From positions 1 through 64,000 of the forward strand of contig NZ_JAUASX010000003.1 of NCBI RefSeq assembly GCF_030345715.1: a stretch of DNA of 64,000 bases, written 5' to 3'. The position numbers and the translations under genes are program-made. This stretch comes from Solimonas sp. SE-A11. Lineage in GTDB: Bacteria; Pseudomonadota; Gammaproteobacteria; Nevskiales; Nevskiaceae. Positions within the stretch are counted from its first letter, which is position 1; each line of letters opens with the position of its first letter. Below the pieces are notes generated by a model that worked only from the letters and a program-made list of their open reading frames with translations, had not been told where the DNA came from and did not search any database. Below, one piece after another: positions 1 through 7,860 of this stretch.

Positions 1-110
1 GGTCGCCCTGGTCGCCTGCATGCGCAAACTCCTGGTGATCCTCAATGCCAGGCGTCGAGACGAACTCCTCCTCCAACAGACCGAACTGGCGACCCCTTAA
101 GACAGTTGCT
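1..110 (+). mobile_element. Right end of a second IS110-family copy
   Basis: These bases match, without a difference that I can see, the transposase 3' end of the complete element at 60941-62085, read in the opposite orientation. The element end is at 108 (…GACAGTTG) and is followed by the CT dinucleotide at 109-110, which in this family is the recombination core. The flank beyond it begins CTCCCGCAAG, the same half-site that flanks the complete copy. The rest of this copy lies outside the window. Confidence 0.9.
2..100 (+). CDS. IS110-family transposase, C-terminal fragment (cut by window edge)
   Basis: The reading frame gives the last 32 residues of an IS110 transposase, starting [18 protein letters not shown] and ending ELATP with TAA at 98-100. 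This is the same C-terminus as the complete transposase at 60949-61881. The 5' part is outside the window, so nothing can be said about whether this copy is intact. Confidence 0.9.
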   Translation, partial: VALVACMRKLLVILNARRRDELLLQQTELATP

Positions 111-205
111 CTCCCGCAAGGGCAGAGGGGCTTTAGGCTTTTTTCTGATCTGACAGAGATCATATGAAGTGTCTTTGGAATCACTCTTCCGAAGTCTTGG
201 TGAGC

Positions 206-528
206 GGGAGCGAATGCTTTTGACGTTCGGGCCCCTTCCAGAAGCGCCCGTACGGTGGTCGGGCGCAGGGGCGAGCCGGACAGGATGTCCGGCCGAGGGA
301 CCTCAGGCCATGGATGGCCTGTGAGCCCGACCTGTGGCGACCGACCGCCGGGCGGGTTGCCCCGCTTCGGCGGGGCCGCCGATGGAGGGTGTACTTTCTT
401 TTGCTTACCTTTATTTGCACAAGCACCAACAGTAGGCGCCTCTAGGCGAGGAAAGGTCAGTCGCCCTTAGGCGAAATAAACCCTCGGAGATTCACGATAC
501 CTGACCGGCGTCGTCGCCGGCATCCCCA
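206..528 (+). repeat. Dispersed repeat A, copy 1, with nested palindromes
   Basis: About 320 bases that are clearly homologous, in the opposite orientation, to 50938-51240. Shared landmarks in order are GCGAATGCTTTTGA, the palindrome CCGGACAGGATGTCCGG, GGCCATGGATGGCC, the hairpin GCCCCGCTTCGGCGGGGC, CGCCCTTAGGCGAAATAAAC, and CTGACCGGCG..CGCCGGCATCCCC. Small open frames in both copies give similar peptides (MSGRG.SGHGWPV), but this follows from DNA conservation and I do not call them genes. The stretch 101-205 before it holds only a weak hairpin plus T-run (about 109-138). Confidence 0.8.
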
Positions 529-537
529 AGAACGTCC

Positions 538-2802
538 TCACCCCCGCGTCGCCACGCTCTTTCGCGCAATCGCCGTCAGCGTCTCGGCCACCGCCGTGCG
601 CACCGCATGCACCTGCTCGGCGATATGCGGATCGCCGGCGATGGCCTGCACGCGCTTGAGGCTGTGTTCCAGGGCAGCCGTGCTCTGGCGCAGGCTGGTC
701 AGGTGATAGAAGGCCGCAGTGCCGTGGACCGTGTGGGCGGATTCCCGCGCCAGGTCCAGGTCGTTGACGGCGCAGGCGGTTTCCAGCGCGGCGAACTGGT
801 GCGGCAGTTCCTCGCGCAGCAGCGCCAGCAGGTCCGGGTCCTCGGTCAGCATGGTCGAGACTGGCGCGCTGGTCGTGTTGGTAGCCGGCACCAGGGCGCG
901 CAGCAACTGGCGCTCGTCGAAGGGTTTCAACAGGATCTCGTCGGCGCCGGCCTCCAGGAAGTCGCGGCGTTCGTGCGGTTCCAGGTAGGCACTGATCGCC
1001 AGGATGCGGCTGCGCGTGGCGGCCTTGCCTTCCGCTTCCAGCTTGCGCACCTCGCGCGCGCAGCTCGGGCCGTCCATCTCCGGCATGTGCGCGTCCAGCA
1101 GCAGGTAGTCACCCGGGCTGCGCCGCCACAGCGTCAACGCCTCGCGGCCGTCGTTGGCTTCCACCACTTCCAGGCCCAGGCTGGTGCAGAGCGCGGCGAT
1201 GTAGCGGCGATTGACGATGTTGTTGTCGGCCACCAGCGCGAGCTTGTCGGACAGCGGGCGCTCCTGCTGATCCTCCGGCGGCGAGATCAGGCGCAGCAGT
1301 TCGCTCTGCAACATGCGCCGGCCTATCGATTTGGCGTGACAGGCACCGGCGCCAGCCTCGCGCAGGGTCTGGTGCACGTCCAGCGAGGCGGAGGCCACCA
1401 GGATCAGCAGCGGTGGGCGGTGCTGGCGGCACAGTCCGCAGAGTTCCAGAACGGACTGCTCGTCGGCCTCGATCTCCTTGAGGCCGGCGATCGCCACGTC
1501 CGGCAGGCGCGTGGAATGCAGCAGGGCCTCGTTGAGGCGCTCCACCGAGTCGAAGGCGCGCACCTCCATGCCCCAGAACTCCAGCCAGTGGGTCAGCGCC
1601 AGGCGGGCGATGGGATGCGACTCGTGCAACCAGGCGGACTTCTGCTGCAGCGGCTGCGGTGCCGGCTTCTCGGCGGTGCCGCGGAAGGGCAGCACGGCGC
1701 TGAAGATGGAGCCCTTGCCCAGGGTGCTCTCCAACTCCACGCGGCCACCCATCAGCTCCGCCAGGCGGCGGGTGATCGAAAGGCCCAGGCCGCTGCCGCC
1801 ACGCGCGCTGCGGCCCACTTGGTGGAAAGGCTGGAACAGGCGGCGCTGCTGCTCGGGGGCGATGCCCACGCCGGTGTCGGAGATCGCGAAGCGCAGCCAC
1901 AGGCGCTCGCCTTCCTCCTTCTCGCGCATCACGCGCAGCACCACCTCGCCGTTCTCGGTGAACTTGATGGCGTTGGAGATCAGGTTGGTGAGGATCTGGC
2001 GCAGGCGAGGGCCGTCACCCACCAGCTTCTGCGGCACGTCGTGGTAGACGATCTGCACCAGCTCCAGCACCTTCTCGTAGGCCAGCGGGGACAGCAGGGA
2101 GGTGGTGTCCTCCACCGTGTCCTGCAGGTCGAAGTTCTCCTCGTTCAGGCGCAGGTGGCCGGCCTCGATGCGGCTCCAGTCCAGCAGGTCGTTGATCATC
2201 GTCAGCAGCGAGCGCGCCGACTTGTCCAGGGTATTGAGCTGCTGGCGCTGTTCCTCGTTGAGGCCGGAGCGGCGCAGAAGGTCGGCGTAGCCCAGGATTG
2301 CGGTCAGGGGGGTGCGCAGCTCGTGCGACAGGTTGGAGAACAGCTCCGACTGGGCCCGGGCCGAGTCCTGGCTGTCGGCCAGGGAGCGGCGCAGCAGCTC
2401 GCTCTTCTCGTGGACCCGCTGCAGGTCCTGGCGCAGGCGGGTGGTGGCCTGGCCGACCTGCTGGTCCAGCTGGTCGCGGTACTGGGCCAGCAGGCGCCCG
2501 GTCTGGTTGATCTGCAGGCTCAGTTCGCCCGACAGGCCGGGCAGGTCGGCGGCGGCCCGGGTTTCCACCCGGCCGGCGGCGAGCTGCTTGAGCACGTCCA
2601 GCTGGCCGCGCTGGGCCTGCCCCAGTTTGCGGCTGGCCACCAGGGACAGGACCAGGCCCAGGGCGCCCAGGGCCAGCCAGAGGGCGATGGCCACCGGGGA
2701 TTCGCGGATCAGCAGGAACCCGGGTGCCCAGACCAGTCCCCCGGGGACCAGGAGCCAGGGCCAGCCGGCCACGCGCTGCTGCCAGAGGCTCTTGAGCCTC
2801 AT
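538..2802 (-). CDS. gacS: Hybrid sensor histidine kinase, GacS/BarA type
   Basis: A 754-residue membrane kinase that would phosphorylate a GacA/UvrY-type response regulator to control small-RNA/CsrA-type post-transcriptional networks (family knowledge). Visible in order: two hydrophobic segments in the first 60 residues; a coiled linker; the HisKA box FSNLSHELRTPLTAILGY; an HATPase N-box NLISNAIKFTENG with later G-boxes; a degenerate receiver where the acceptor Asp is replaced (DVAIAGL); an intact receiver (LLLDAHMPEMDG); and a C-terminal HPt with AHTVHGTAAF. I chose the ATG at 2800-2802 because everything upstream in frame is antisense to cysM. It is divergent from cysM with a 42-base gap. 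Pseudomonas has a related gacS/cysM/rlmD neighbourhood. Confidence 0.88.
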   Translation of the reverse strand: MRLKSLWQQRVAGWPWLLVPGGLVWAPGFLLIRESPVAIALWLALGALGLVLSLVASRKLGQAQRGQLDVLKQLAAGRVETRAAADLPGLSGELSLQINQTGRLLAQYRDQLDQQVGQATTRLRQDLQRVHEKSELLRRSLADSQDSARAQSELFSNLSHELRTPLTAILGYADLLRRSGLNEEQRQQLNTLDKSARSLLTMINDLLDWSRIEAGHLRLNEENFDLQDTVEDTTSLLSPLAYEKVLELVQIVYHDVPQKLVGDGPRLRQILTNLISNAIKFTENGEVVLRVMREKEEGERLWLRFAISDTGVGIAPEQQRRLFQPFHQVGRSARGGSGLGLSITRRLAELMGGRVELESTLGKGSIFSAVLPFRGTAEKPAPQPLQQKSAWLHESHPIARLALTHWLEFWGMEVRAFDSVERLNEALLHSTRLPDVAIAGLKEIEADEQSVLELCGLCRQHRPPLLILVASASLDVHQTLREAGAGACHAKSIGRRMLQSELLRLISPPEDQQERPLSDKLALVADNNIVNRRYIAALCTSLGLEVVEANDGREALTLWRRSPGDYLLLDAHMPEMDGPSCAREVRKLEAEGKAATRSRILAISAYLEPHERRDFLEAGADEILLKPFDERQLLRALVPATNTTSAPVSTMLTEDPDLLALLREELPHQFAALETACAVNDLDLARESAHTVHGTAAFYHLTSLRQSTAALEHSLKRVQAIAGDPHIAEQVHAVRTAVAETLTAIARKSVATRG

Positions 2803-2844
2803 CCAATGCCCCGCAGCGTATCGGCAAACCCTACAATAGACGCC

Positions 2845-3735
2845 ATGAACTTTCCCTCGCTCGCCGATTTTATCGGCAATACCCCGCTTGCCCAGCTCCG
2901 GCGCATGCCCGGTACCGGCAACAATACCCTGCTGGTGAAGCTGGAGGGCAACAATCCCGCCGGCTCGGTCAAGGACCGGCCGGCGTATTCCATGATCCGG
3001 CGCGCCGAGGAGCGCGGCGAGATCAAGCCCGGCGACACCCTGATCGAGGCCACCTCCGGCAACACCGGCATCGCCCTGGCGATGGCGGCAGCCGTGAAGG
3101 GCTACCGCATGGTGCTGATCATGCCGGAGCACCTCTCGGTGGAGCGCCGCGCGGTGATGAAGGCCTTCGGTGCCGAGCTGATCCTGGTGACCCAGCAGCA
3201 GGGCATGGAAGGCGCCCGCGACCTGGCGCTGGAGATGCAGGCGCAGGGCAAGGGCAGGGTGCTGGACCAGTTCGGCAACCCGGACAACCCGCGTGCCCAC
3301 TACGAGGGCACAGCCCCGGAGATCTGGCAGGCCACCGGCGGGCGCATCACGCATTTCGTGTCGTCGATGGGCACCACCGGCACCATCATGGGCTGCTCGC
3401 GCTTCTTCAAGGAAAAGAACCCGGCGATCCAGGTGATCGGCGTGCAGCCCGACGGCGAGAGCTCGATCCCCGGCATCCGCAAATGGCCCGAGGCCTACCT
3501 GCCGACGATCTTCGATCGCCGCGGCGTGGATCGCGTGATCGAAGTCAGCGCCACCGACGCCGAGAACACCATGCGCGACATGGGGCGGATCGAGGGCCTG
3601 TTCTGCGGCCCCAGCAGCGGCGGCGCCCTGTGGGCGGCACTGCAACTCTGCCGCGAGGTGGAGAACGCGGTGATCGTCAGCATCGTCTGCGACCGCGGCG
3701 ACCGCTACATCTCGACGGGCGTCTTTCCCTCTTGA
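2845..3735 (+). CDS. cysM: Cysteine synthase B (O-acetylserine sulfhydrylase)
   Basis: A 296-residue PLP enzyme that makes cysteine from O-acetylserine and sulfide or thiosulfate. The PLP lysine sits in NNPAGSVKDRPA, the substrate loop is EATSGNTGIALA, and the phosphate-binding region is SSMGTTGTIMG. Near the C-terminus the motif GPSSGGALWA is present. Length and the N-terminus (NFPSLADFIGNTPL) fit CysM rather than the longer CysK. The start ATG is only 42 bases from the divergent kinase start, so both promoters must lie in or overlap this short gap. The gene ends about 10 bases before an imperfect inverted repeat. Confidence 0.95.
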   Translation: MNFPSLADFIGNTPLAQLRRMPGTGNNTLLVKLEGNNPAGSVKDRPAYSMIRRAEERGEIKPGDTLIEATSGNTGIALAMAAAVKGYRMVLIMPEHLSVERRAVMKAFGAELILVTQQQGMEGARDLALEMQAQGKGRVLDQFGNPDNPRAHYEGTAPEIWQATGGRITHFVSSMGTTGTIMGCSRFFKEKNPAIQVIGVQPDGESSIPGIRKWPEAYLPTIFDRRGVDRVIEVSATDAENTMRDMGRIEGLFCGPSSGGALWAALQLCREVENAVIVSIVCDRGDRYISTGVFPS

Positions 3736-3745
3736 GAAAGAATGG

Positions 3746-3823
3746 CAGTCCGCGAATGAACGCAAATGAACGCGAATTCCGGTGCGTGCCCATCTGCGTT
3801 GATTCGCGTTCATTTGCGGACTG
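3746..3823. repeat. Imperfect inverted repeat between cysM and the exonuclease gene
   Basis: The arms CAGTCCGC(G)AATGAACGC and GCGTTCATTTGCGGACTG pair across about 40 bases. The left arm also carries a partial direct repeat (AATGAACGC twice). It could fold in RNA as a processing or termination structure; there is no T-run, so I do not call it a terminator. Confidence 0.6.
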
Positions 3824-3827
3824 AGTC

Positions 3828-4610
3828 ATGGCCAGCCAAACCACCTTGGTCTTCGACATCGAGACCGTCCCCGATCTCGAGGGCGGCCGCCGCATCTACG
3901 GGCTCGAGGGCATGAACGACGGCGAGGTTGCCGCCGCCATGCGCATGCTGCGCACCGCCGCCAAGGGCAATGATTTCCAGCCGGCGCACCTGCAGCGCAT
4001 CGTCGCCATCTCGGTGGCGCTGCGCCAGGGCGAGACCTTCCGCTGCTGGTCCCTGGGCGAGGAGTCCAGCGACGAGGCCGAGCTGGTGCGGCGCTTCTTC
4101 GACGGCATCGAGAAATACCGCCCGATCATCGTGTCCTGGAACGGCGGCGGCTTCGACCTGCCGGTGCTGCACTACCGCGCGCTGATCCACGGCGTGCAGG
4201 CCCCGCGCTACTGGGACACCGGTCACTTCGACCGCGAGGCGAAGTGGGACAACTACCTGGGCCGCTACCAGTTCCGCCACACCGACCTGATGGACGTGCT
4301 GGCGATGTATACCGGCCGCCAGAATGCGCCGCTGCACGAGATCGCGCTGCTGCTGGGCCTGCCGGGCAAGCTGGGCATGGATGGCTCGATGGTGTTCGAC
4401 GCCTTCCGCGACGGCAAGCTACCGGACATCCGCGCCTACTGCGAGACCGACGTGCTCAACACCTGGCTGGTCTACCTGCGCTTCCAGCACATGCGTGGCC
4501 TGCTGGACAAGGCGGGCCTCGAGCAGGAAATCGACAAAGTGAAGGAATTCCTGCGCGCCAGCGGCGCGGCACACTGGAAGGAATTCCTGGAAGCCTGGAA
4601 CGCAGGCTGA
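3828..4610 (+). CDS. Predicted 3'-5' exonuclease (DnaQ-like, PolB-associated type)
   Basis: A 260-residue protein with DnaQ-superfamily exonuclease motifs: ExoI at residues 8-14 (VFDIETV), ExoII around SWNGGGFDLPVLHYRA, and ExoIII around YCETDVLNTW. This combination matches the family annotated as predicted 3'-5' exonucleases related to the PolB proofreading domain (PF10108). Two metal-binding acids (D, E) are seen in motif I and D in motifs II and III. No polymerase domain is attached. It lies 4 bases ahead of rlmD and is probably co-transcribed with it; its exact substrate is unknown. Confidence 0.8.
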   Translation: MASQTTLVFDIETVPDLEGGRRIYGLEGMNDGEVAAAMRMLRTAAKGNDFQPAHLQRIVAISVALRQGETFRCWSLGEESSDEAELVRRFFDGIEKYRPIIVSWNGGGFDLPVLHYRALIHGVQAPRYWDTGHFDREAKWDNYLGRYQFRHTDLMDVLAMYTGRQNAPLHEIALLLGLPGKLGMDGSMVFDAFRDGKLPDIRAYCETDVLNTWLVYLRFQHMRGLLDKAGLEQEIDKVKEFLRASGAAHWKEFLEAWNAG

Positions 4611-4614
4611 GTTC

Positions 4615-5937
4615 ATGACACACCGCAAGAAAAAACCGCTCCCCGCCGGCGAGTTCGCCGCCGAGATCATCGACCTCGACAGCGACGGCCGCGGCTTCGC
4701 GCGCGTCAACGGCAAGGCCACCTTCATCGCCGACTCGCTCCCGGGCGAACTGGTGCAGTTCCGCTACACCAGCGTGACCCGCGACGCCGACGAAGGGCAG
4801 GTGACGCGAGTCGACCGTGCCTCGCCGGACCGTGTCGAGCCCGGCTGCGCGCACTTCGGCACCTGCGGCGGCTGCTCGATGCAACACCTCGCCGCCGACC
4901 GCCAGATCGAGTTCAAGCAGAAGCAGCTGCTGGACGGCCTGCAGCGCATCGGCAAGGTCACGCCGGAAACGGTGATGGAGCCGATCCGGGGTCCGGCCTG
5001 GGGCTACCGCCGCCGCGCGCGCCTGGGCGCCAAGCGCCTGCCGACCAAGGGCGGCGTGCGCGTGGGCTTCCGCGAGCGCAACAGCAACTTCATGTCGATG
5101 CTGGAATCCTGCGTTGTCCTGGATCCGCGCGTGGGCCTGAAGCTGCGCGACATCGGCCGGGCGGTGGACACGCTCAGCATCGCCGACAAGGTGCCGCAGA
5201 TCGAACTGGCCTGCGGCGAGCACGTGGCCCTGGTGTACCGCGTGCTGCAGGATCCCACCGCGCAGGATCGCGAGAAGCTCGCCGCCTTCGGCGAGGCCCA
5301 GGGGCTGGAAATCTATCTGCAGCCGGGCGGCCCCGACACGATCACGCCGCTGGACCCGGCCACACCGCCGCTGGAGTATTCTCCGGATGGCTCGGACCTG
5401 CGCCTGCGTTTCCAGCCTTCCGACTTCATCCAGGTCAACAGCGGCATCAGCCAGAAGGCCGTGCGCCAGTCGATCGAATGGCTGGACATCCAGCCGGGCG
5501 AGCGCGTGCTGGAACTGTTCTGCGGCCTGGGCAACTTCTCGCTGCCGCTGGCCCGTGCCGGCGCCCGCGTGATCGCCGCCGAGGGCGAGGCCAAGCTGGT
5601 GCAGCGTGCCCGCGAGAATGCTGAGCGCAACGGTATCACCGACATCCGTTTCGAGAAGGCCGACCTGTTTCGGACCGACGCGAACGTGGACTGGCTGCAG
5701 CAGCCCTTCGACAAGGTCCTGCTCGATCCGCCGCGCGCCGGTGCCAAGGAGATCCTGCCGGCAGTGGCCAGCCGCAAGCCGAAGCGCATTGTCTATGTCT
5801 CCTGCCACCCGGGCACGCTGGCGCGCGACGCCGGCACCCTGGTGAACGAGTACGGCTATCGCCTGACGCGGGTTGGCGTGATGGACATGTTTCCCCACAC
5901 CAGCCATGTCGAGAGCATGGCACTGTTCGAGCTCTAG
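4615..5937 (+). CDS. rlmD: 23S rRNA (uracil-1939-C5)-methyltransferase
   Basis: A 440-residue SAM-dependent RNA methyltransferase of the RumA/TrmA group. An N-terminal TRAM domain (about residues 12-70) is followed by the iron-sulfur ligands CAHFGTCGGC with the fourth cysteine in ESCVVLD. The SAM site is LELFCGLGNFSLPLA, and the catalytic region shows LLDPPRAGA and VYVSCHPGTLARD, with the nucleophile Cys in VSCHP. The C-terminal GVMDMFPHTSHVES is typical. The start lies 4 bases after the exonuclease stop. Confidence 0.94.
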   Translation: MTHRKKKPLPAGEFAAEIIDLDSDGRGFARVNGKATFIADSLPGELVQFRYTSVTRDADEGQVTRVDRASPDRVEPGCAHFGTCGGCSMQHLAADRQIEFKQKQLLDGLQRIGKVTPETVMEPIRGPAWGYRRRARLGAKRLPTKGGVRVGFRERNSNFMSMLESCVVLDPRVGLKLRDIGRAVDTLSIADKVPQIELACGEHVALVYRVLQDPTAQDREKLAAFGEAQGLEIYLQPGGPDTITPLDPATPPLEYSPDGSDLRLRFQPSDFIQVNSGISQKAVRQSIEWLDIQPGERVLELFCGLGNFSLPLARAGARVIAAEGEAKLVQRARENAERNGITDIRFEKADLFRTDANVDWLQQPFDKVLLDPPRAGAKEILPAVASRKPKRIVYVSCHPGTLARDAGTLVNEYGYRLTRVGVMDMFPHTSHVESMALFEL

Positions 5938-5947
5938 GAAGAAAGCC

Positions 5948-6433
5948 ATGCCTTTGGAGATCGAGCGCAAGTTCCTCGTATCGGGTGATGCTTGGCGCAG
6001 CCAGGTGAGCCGGTCCCTGGCCATGCGCCAGGGCTACCTGGCGGGCGAGGGCGGCAAGGCCTCGGTGCGCGTGCGCCTGGAGGGCGAGGACGCCAAGCTG
6101 AACATCAAGGCTGCCGTGGTCGGCGCCGCCCGCGCCGAGTACGAGTACGACATCCCCGCCGCCCAGGCGCGCGAGATGCTCGACCAGCTCTGCGTCGGCC
6201 GCCTGGAGAAGACGCGGCACTACATCGAGATCGACGGCCTGACCTGGGAGGTCGACGAGTTCATCAACGACAACGCCGGCCTGGTGGTGGCGGAGATCGA
6301 GCTCGGCAGCGTCGACCAGCCCTTCGGCAAGCCGGCCTGGCTGGGCCGCGAGCTGACCGACGACCGGCGCTACTACAATCATCATCTCGCCCTGCATCCC
6401 TGGCGGACCTGGCCCGATGAAGATCGACATTGA
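5948..6433 (+). CDS. CYTH-domain protein (triphosphate tunnel enzyme)
   Basis: A 161-residue protein beginning MPLEIERKFLV, the EXEXK signature of CYTH enzymes. Later charged strands (RVRLEGEDAKLNIKA, YEYDIPA, EVDEF, VAEIELGS) form the acidic/basic tunnel. Family members hydrolyse inorganic triphosphate or related substrates; which one is used here cannot be told. I chose the ATG at 5948 because EIERKF is always at the very N-terminus and the upstream frame overlaps rlmD. The 3' end overlaps the next gene by 17 bases. Confidence 0.85.
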   Translation: MPLEIERKFLVSGDAWRSQVSRSLAMRQGYLAGEGGKASVRVRLEGEDAKLNIKAAVVGAARAEYEYDIPAAQAREMLDQLCVGRLEKTRHYIEIDGLTWEVDEFINDNAGLVVAEIELGSVDQPFGKPAWLGRELTDDRRYYNHHLALHPWRTWPDEDRH

Positions 6434-6893
6434 CCTGACGCGCCAGCGCCTGCGGCTGCTCGAAGGCGAGCGACTGCTGAAGGAATACGCGGTTTCCACC
6501 GGCGCCAATGGCCCCGGCGAGATTCAGGGCAGCGGTTGCACGCCGCGCGGCAGGCACTACGTGCGCGCCAAGATCGGCGCCGGCAAGCCTATCAACTCGG
6601 TGTTCGTGGCGCGCCGCCACACGGGCGAGACCTGGACGCCGGAAGGCCACCAGCGCCAACCGAAGCGTGACTGGATGCTGACCCGCATCCTCTGGCTCTG
6701 CGGCCGTGAGCCCGGCCGCAACCGGCTGGGCTGCGTCGACACCTTCCGCCGCTACATCTATCTTCACGGCACGCCACCGGTGACCGAGTTGGGTAAGCCC
6801 GGCTCCCATGGCTGCGTGCGCATGCGCAATGAAGACGTCATTGAACTGTTCGATCTTGTCCCGGCAGGTACCGAAGTTGAAATCCATGAGTAA
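6417..6893 (+). CDS. YkuD-domain protein without signal peptide, probable cytoplasmic L,D-carboxypeptidase
   Basis: A 158-residue YkuD-fold protein with the catalytic motif HGTPP...GSHGCVRM (Cys nucleophile in SHGCVRM). The N-terminus (MKIDIDLTRQRLRLLEG) has no signal sequence, lipobox or membrane segment, unlike periplasmic L,D-transpeptidases. Signal-less YkuD proteins such as ElsL of Acinetobacter are cytoplasmic L,D-carboxypeptidases that trim recycled tetrapeptides. The gene overlaps the CYTH gene upstream and nagZ downstream (8 bases), and NagZ is a cytoplasmic muropeptide-recycling enzyme, so the context agrees. The family call is firm; the carboxypeptidase role is inference. Confidence 0.8.
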   Translation: MKIDIDLTRQRLRLLEGERLLKEYAVSTGANGPGEIQGSGCTPRGRHYVRAKIGAGKPINSVFVARRHTGETWTPEGHQRQPKRDWMLTRILWLCGREPGRNRLGCVDTFRRYIYLHGTPPVTELGKPGSHGCVRMRNEDVIELFDLVPAGTEVEIHE

Positions 6894-7860
6894 GAAATCC
6901 GCTCTCATCGGCCCGCTGATGCTCGACGTGCCCGGCCAGGAACTGACGGCCGAGGACCGCGAGGTGCTGTCGCATCCGCTGGTCGGCGGCGTCATCCTGT
7001 TCACGCGCAACTATCGCGATCCGGAACAGCTCAAGGCGCTGTGCGATGGCATCCTGGCGGTGAAGAAGTCGCCGCGCCTGCTGCTGGCGGTGGACCACGA
7101 GGGTGGGCGCGTACAGCGCTTCCGCGTGGGCTTCTCGCGCATTCCGGCGATGGGCTCGCTGGGCAAGCTGTTCATCGAGGACGCCGAGCGAGCCTGTGTG
7201 GATGCGCGCGAGCAGGGCCTGACCATCGCACGCGAGATCTCGTCCTACGGCATCGACCTGTGTTTTGCCCCGGTGCTGGACCGCGACTGCGGCGTCAGCA
7301 CCATCATCGGCGACCGTGCCTTTTCGCAGGACACCGAGACCATCGTGCGCCTGGCCAGTGCCTTCCGCAGCGGCCTGAACGAACTCGGACTGGCGGCCAC
7401 TGGCAAGCACTTTCCCGGCCACGGCGCCGTCGCGGCGGACTCTCACCTGGAACTGCCGATCGATCGTCGCAGCGAGGAAGAGATCCGCGCCACCGACCTG
7501 GTGCCCTTCAAGCGCCTGATCGACGAGGGCGTGGAATCCTTGATGATGGCTCACATCCGCTACCCTGCGGTGGACCAGACGCCGGCATCGCTGTCGGTGA
7601 AATGGATCGAGACCATCCTGCGCGGCGAGCTGGGCTTCGAAGGCGCGCTGTTCTGCGACGACCTGTCGATGAATGGCGCTGCTGCCGTCGGCACCATGGA
7701 AGAGCGCGCCCGCCTGGCGCTGGCCGCCGGCTGCGACATGCTGCCGGTCTGCAACGACCGCGCCGCGGCCGTGGCGCTGCTGGACGCCCTGAAGGACGTG
7801 AAACCCTCCAAGGCCGGTAGCGAGCGCCTGAAGAAGCTTTATCGCAGGGAGCCCAAGTGA
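6886..7860 (+). CDS. nagZ: Beta-N-acetylhexosaminidase, peptidoglycan recycling
   Basis: A 324-residue GH3 enzyme that removes GlcNAc from anhydro-muropeptides in the cytoplasm. The substrate site DHEGGRVQRF and the catalytic loop KHFPGHGAVAADSHLELP (His and Asp of the NagZ dyad) are intact, and the nucleophile Asp lies in CDDLSMNGA. There is no signal peptide. The start ATG overlaps the end of the YkuD gene, and the stop overlaps the GTG start of the next gene, so these genes look translationally coupled. In beta-lactamase-bearing relatives NagZ products are inducer signals; no ampC is seen here. Confidence 0.95.
   Translation: MSKKSALIGPLMLDVPGQELTAEDREVLSHPLVGGVILFTRNYRDPEQLKALCDGILAVKKSPRLLLAVDHEGGRVQRFRVGFSRIPAMGSLGKLFIEDAERACVDAREQGLTIAREISSYGIDLCFAPVLDRDCGVSTIIGDRAFSQDTETIVRLASAFRSGLNELGLAATGKHFPGHGAVAADSHLELPIDRRSEEEIRATDLVPFKRLIDEGVESLMMAHIRYPAVDQTPASLSVKWIETILRGELGFEGALFCDDLSMNGAAAVGTMEERARLALAAGCDMLPVCNDRAAAVALLDALKDVKPSKAGSERLKKLYRREPK

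Noticed and set aside
255-470. Small frame with a peptide (MSGRG.SGHGWPV) recurring at 50888-51151
   Set aside because: Peptide similarity follows from DNA similarity of repeat A; start and stop positions are not conserved between copies, and no ribosome site is seen.
607-3735. A 1042-codon open frame on the plus strand covering the kinase gene and cysM
   Set aside because: Only the last 296 codons (cysM) resemble a protein. The rest is antisense to a kinase with clear domains and is low-complexity, as expected for GC-rich antisense frames. The same holds for other long antisense frames here (e.g. over clpB, nasA, nirB, fadE and the potABCD-like genes).
5906-5947. Longer start for the CYTH protein at 5906
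   Set aside because: The added residues overlap the rlmD end and place EIERKF away from the N-terminus, contrary to the family.
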